DNA of 64,000 nt from Amorphochlora amoebiformis (taxonomy: Eukaryota > Cercozoa > Chlorarachniophyceae): NCBI GenBank assembly GCA_054601695.1, contig BAAHQB010000009.1, forward strand, positions 1,517,376 to 1,581,375, given 5' to 3'. The notes under the pieces are model-generated. The model was not told the DNA's origin. It worked only from the letters and a program-made list of their open reading frames with translations, and searched no databases. A program made the position numbers and the translations under genes. Shown here in pieces: positions 61,060 through 64,000 of this stretch. Within the stretch, counting starts at the first letter, position 1. Every line of letters begins with the position of its first letter.

Positions 61060-61199
61060 GGTGTATGTGTGTGTGCGTCTTTATATTTATGCATTGAATG
61101 TATTTATGTATGTAGAAATTGAAGAGCACGAGGGAAAATCTCCGTCGGAAAATCCGAGCAATGCGCCATGAGGTTATTAAAATATACATATTTCACATC

Positions 61200-61233
<34 letters not shown>

Positions 61234-61375
61234 TGCATACATGCATATACACATATATGTAGGTATATTTATATTTATATTTATAATATATATATGTATA
61301 TATATATATATATGTGTGTGTGTGTATATATATATACACATATACATATGCATGTTTTTGTACACTGTTTATTTA

Positions 61376-61418
<43 letters not shown>

Positions 61419-61889
61419 ATATATATACACACATATACATATGCATGTTTTTGTACACTGTTTATTTATACAAATAAAATGTACAATACAAATACATGTA
61501 AATGTACGTTCGGATGATAGCGCAGCGGTATGGTGTACCACTGGTAATGCATGATTTGGTTGCCGTTTGAGTTTTGCCTTGGGGAAACTCCGGAGCGTGA
61601 CATGATCTGACGTCACGCCTTGTCGCTAATTGTGTAAAACCCCGTACTATGTAGTAGTAACCTATAGAGCTGGTTATTATGAGGTGATCTCCGGCAATCT
61701 CCGGGATCTCCAGCGATCTCCAGCATACCTGTGACAGTGTCCACACGATGTCGATATCTACTCACGGAGCTACGTCTTCTCATGCTAGCTATTTACTTCG
61801 CTTGCTCAACAATCAATATACATACATATACATATGTGTGTGTGTGTGTGTGCGTGTGTTTGTGTATGCATATGTATGTGTATATAAAT

Positions 61890-61934
<45 letters not shown>

Positions 61935-62181
61935 GTTATATATATATATATATAAATATATACATGTATATATAATTTTGCAATTTTGATTTATTGCGCA
62001 GCTGGTGAAGGAGGTGGAACAGGGCGTGGTTATTACCAGATATATGAGAGGCGAGGAAGATGTTGCAACTGGCGATGGCGGTATGGGGGGCAGCAAGTCT
62101 GGTACTCGCAAGCCGTCGCGATTCGGAAAGGGAGAGCGAGAAGCTGACGATCGCGAGATGGCCGACGACGATATGGAATAA
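58743..62181 (+). CDS. Small single-pass basic protein, unrecognised, 5 exons
   Basis: Exons 58743-58973, 60032-60162, 60370-60412, 61116-61172 and 62002-62181; phases join to 213 aa. It starts [11 protein letters not shown], with one hydrophobic span at about residues 39-59 ([20 protein letters not shown]), then a Lys/Arg/Gly-rich segment ([16 protein letters not shown]), a [10 protein letters not shown] stretch, a likely helix ([21 protein letters not shown]) and an acidic end (MADDDME). I do not recognise the family. It looks like a type II or tail-exposed membrane protein with a basic, possibly nucleic-acid- or lipid-facing domain. Exon 1 to exon 2 joining is the weakest link, because three tandem copies of the acceptor region exist. 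Confidence 0.6.
59035..59730. repeat. 22-bp minisatellite, gggacaagggtaggtaggat
   Basis: About seventeen good units at 59120-59480, continuing in degenerate form to 59720, in intron 1 of the 213-aa gene. The SLSYLPL and TRVGRIG frames are artefacts. Confidence 0.95.
59836..60040 (+). repeat. Triplicated acceptor region of exon 60032-60162
   Basis: gttgggaaagcaaggttgaa (59841), gttgggaaagcatggttgga (59940) and gttgggaaagcaaggtccca (60022) are followed or preceded by shared atgaaggttatgtatct and ctgatgtgcgt phrases, unit about 80-95 bp. The last copy is the true acceptor (gggaaag then CAAGGTCCC). Confidence 0.85.
60205..60330. repeat. (TA)n and ATA repeat
   Basis: TA tracts ending in ataataataat, in intron 2 of the 213-aa gene. 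Confidence 0.9.
60829..61032 (+). repeat. tRNA-headed SINE-like element (short)
   Basis: Starts ttgttagcgcagtggtatag, with tttcgattcaagtctg as B-box-like part. It ends in gcgtgatatgatgtgacgtc/acgttgtga, the TGACGTCA core of the longer family members. Flanked by (TA)n on both sides. Confidence 0.75.
61200..61500. repeat. (TA)n with duplicated 90-bp phrase
   Basis: acacatatacatatgcatgt followed by ttttgtacactgtttattta occurs twice (61336 and 61432). The rest is TA tract. Confidence 0.85.
61512..61808 (+). repeat. SINE-like element with TGACGTCA core
   Basis: gatgatagcgcagcggtatg (A-box-like) is followed by ggagcgtgacatgatctgac with TGACGTCA, then three ctccgg/atctccag phrases and gatgtcgatatctactcacg. 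The layout matches 17768-18130. Confidence 0.7.
61840..61975. repeat. GT and TA tract
   Basis: Dinucleotide repeats between the SINE-like element and the last exon. Confidence 0.9.
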
Positions 62182-62550
62182 GACTACTACTACTAGTACT
62201 AGCTATAGGCTAGTACTACAGTAGTAGGCTCTGGGTTCATTCGGTACAGCTACTTTGGAAAGTTCGATTAAAATCTACAAAATGCTGAATATATGACCTC
62301 ACTGGGCTTTCGAATGTCCTTCTTTTAAATTCGATGTACTTTCACAAGAAGGGTCTGATTTAAATGTATATGCTATTCTACTCTAGCTACTAGGCTAACT
62401 GTTTAGATGTTTAACTAGTAACATCAATATGTAGAAATGAAAAAGTATCTAACTCTAACAACTACAGAAGAAGGCGATCTATGATATATATATATATATA
62501 TATAAATACTATTTATATATTATATATATTTATATTATTATTATCTAGAT
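62182..62550. other. 3' flank between last gene and telomere
   Basis: About 300 bp of non-repetitive, ctag-containing sequence and a short TA tract. Probably the 3' UTR of the 213-aa gene. No subtelomeric gene seen. Confidence 0.6.
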
Positions 62551-64000
62551 TATAGGGTTAGAGGTTAGGGTTAGGGTGTCGGGTTAGGGTGTCGGGTTAG
62601 GGTGTAGGGTGTCGGGTTAGGGTCTAGAGGGTGTCGGGTGTCGGGTTAGGGTTAGGGTGTCGGGTTAGGGTGTCCTAGGTGTCGGGTGTCGGGTGTCGGG
62701 TTAGGGTGTTGGGTGTCGGGTGTAAGGTGTCGGGTGTCGGGTGTCGGGTGTCGGGTGTCGGGTGTCGGGTGTCGGGTGTCGGGTGTCGGGTGTCGGGTGG
62801 CGGGTGTCGGGTGTCGGGTGTCGGGTGTCGGGTGTCGGGTGTCGGGTGTCGGGTGTCGGGTGTCGGGTGTCGGGTGTCGGGTGTCGGGTGTCGGGTGTCG
62901 GGTGTCGGGTGTCGGGTGTCGGGTGTCGGGTGTCGGGTGTCGGGTGTCGGGTGTCGGGTGTCGGGTGTCGGGTGTCGGGTGTCGGGTTAGGGTTAGGGTG
63001 TCGGGTTAGGGTTAGGGTGTCGGGTTAGGGTTAGGGTGTCGGGTTAGGGTGTCGGGTTAGGGTGTCGGGTTAGGGTGTCGGGTTAGGGTTAGGGTTAGGG
63101 TGTCGGGTTAGGGTTAGGGTTAGGGTTAGGGTTAGGGTTAGGGTTAGGGTTAGGGTTAGGGTGTCGGGTTAGGGTTAGGGTTAGGGTTAGGGTTAGGGTT
63201 AGGGTTAGGGTGTCGGGTTAGGGTGTCGGGTTAGGGTTAGGGTGTCGGGTTAGGGTGTCGGGTTAGGGTGTCGGGTTAGGGTGTCGGGTTAGGGTGTCGG
63301 GTTAGGGTGTCGGGTTAGGGTGTCGGGTTAGGGTGTCGGGTTAGGGTGTCGGGTTAGGGTGTCGGGTTAGGGTGTCGGGTTAGGGTGTCGGGTTAGGGTG
63401 TCGGGTTAGGGTGTCGGGTTAGGGTGTCGGGTTAGGGTGTCGGGTTAGGGTGTCGGGTTAGGGTGTCGGGTTAGGGTGTCGGGTTAGGGTTAGGGTGTCG
63501 GGTTAGGGTGTCGGGTTAGGGTGTCGGGTGTCGGGTTAGGGTTAGGGTGTCGGGTTAGGGTCAGGGTGTCGGGTTAGGGTTAGGGTGTCGGGTTAGGGTG
63601 TCGGGTTAGGGTGTCGGGTTAGGGTGTCGGGTTAGGGTGTCGGGTTAGGGTGTCGGGTTAGGGTGTCGGGTTAGGGTGTCGGGTTAGGGTTAGGGTTAGG
63701 GTTAGGGTTAGGGTGTCGGGTTAGGGTTAGGGTTAGGGTTAGGGTGTCGGGTTAGGGTGTCGGGTTAGGGTTAGGGTGTCGGGTTAGGGTTAGGGTGTCG
63801 GGTTAGGGTGTCGGGTTAGGGTGTCGGGTTAGGGTGTCGGGTTAGGGTGTCGGGTTAGGGTGTCGGGTTAGGGTTAGGGTGTCGGGTTAGGGTTAGGGTG
63901 TCGGGTTAGGGTGTCGGGTGTCGGGTTAGGGTTAGGGTGTCGGGTTAGGGTGTCGGGTTAGGGTTAGGGTTAGGGTTAGGGTTAGGGTTAGGGTTAGGAG
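62551..64000 (+). repeat. Telomere/subtelomere: TTAGGG with TGTCGGG variant
   Basis: Nearly 1.45 kb of G-rich hexamers and heptamers. 62740-62985 is an almost pure gtgtcgg array. The rest alternates ttagggtgtcggg with runs of one to nine ttaggg. The G-rich strand runs left to right, as expected for a right chromosome end. Confidence 0.97.

Overview
This is a eukaryotic nuclear window that ends in a telomere. Coding sequence is split into many short exons (about 27 to 550 nt). Introns and intergenic DNA are dominated by very long (TA)n tracts, many minisatellites and tRNA-derived SINE-like repeats. From about 62.55 kb to the right edge the sequence is TTAGGG mixed with a TGTCGGG variant, G-rich strand running rightwards, so the right edge lies at or near a chromosome end. 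The transaldolase gene begins with a signal-peptide-like hydrophobic stretch followed by a basic, hydroxylated region. That is the layout of a bipartite plastid presequence, so an alga with a complex plastid (for example a chlorarachniophyte) is my best guess, by inference only.

Layout: (1) 191-4625, minus: the C-terminal part of a C-4 sterol methyl oxidase-type di-iron enzyme, running off the left edge. (2) 4.6-10.2 kb: repeats and one SINE. (3) 10236-18825, plus: an 18-exon transaldolase gene, apparently damaged at exon 10 by a Ty1/copia fragment. (4) 19191-19661: a second copia fragment. (5) 20161-25372: a complete Ty1/copia element with identical 177-bp LTRs and a CTCAG target duplication. 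(6) 25448-30880, minus: an unrecognised polytopic membrane protein. (7) 34365-38162, plus: CNOT9/RCD1 of the CCR4-NOT complex, 9 exons, 311 aa. (8) 39877-58367, minus: a CLC-3/4/5-like chloride transport protein, 25 exons, 888 aa, all splice phases consistent, with both glutamates of the H+ pathway replaced. (9) 58743-62181, plus: a 213-aa single-pass basic protein of unknown function, divergent from CLC across a 375-bp gap. (10) Telomere.

The most striking pattern is that tandem duplications repeatedly fall on exon-intron boundaries. In all six multi-exon genes the end of at least one exon, with its splice donor or acceptor, has been copied two to ten or more times in tandem, leaving arrays of decoy splice sites beside the true exon. 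This may be how minisatellites, and perhaps new introns, arise in this genome. Exon models were made by hand from splice consensus, reading phase and family conservation; none has transcript support.
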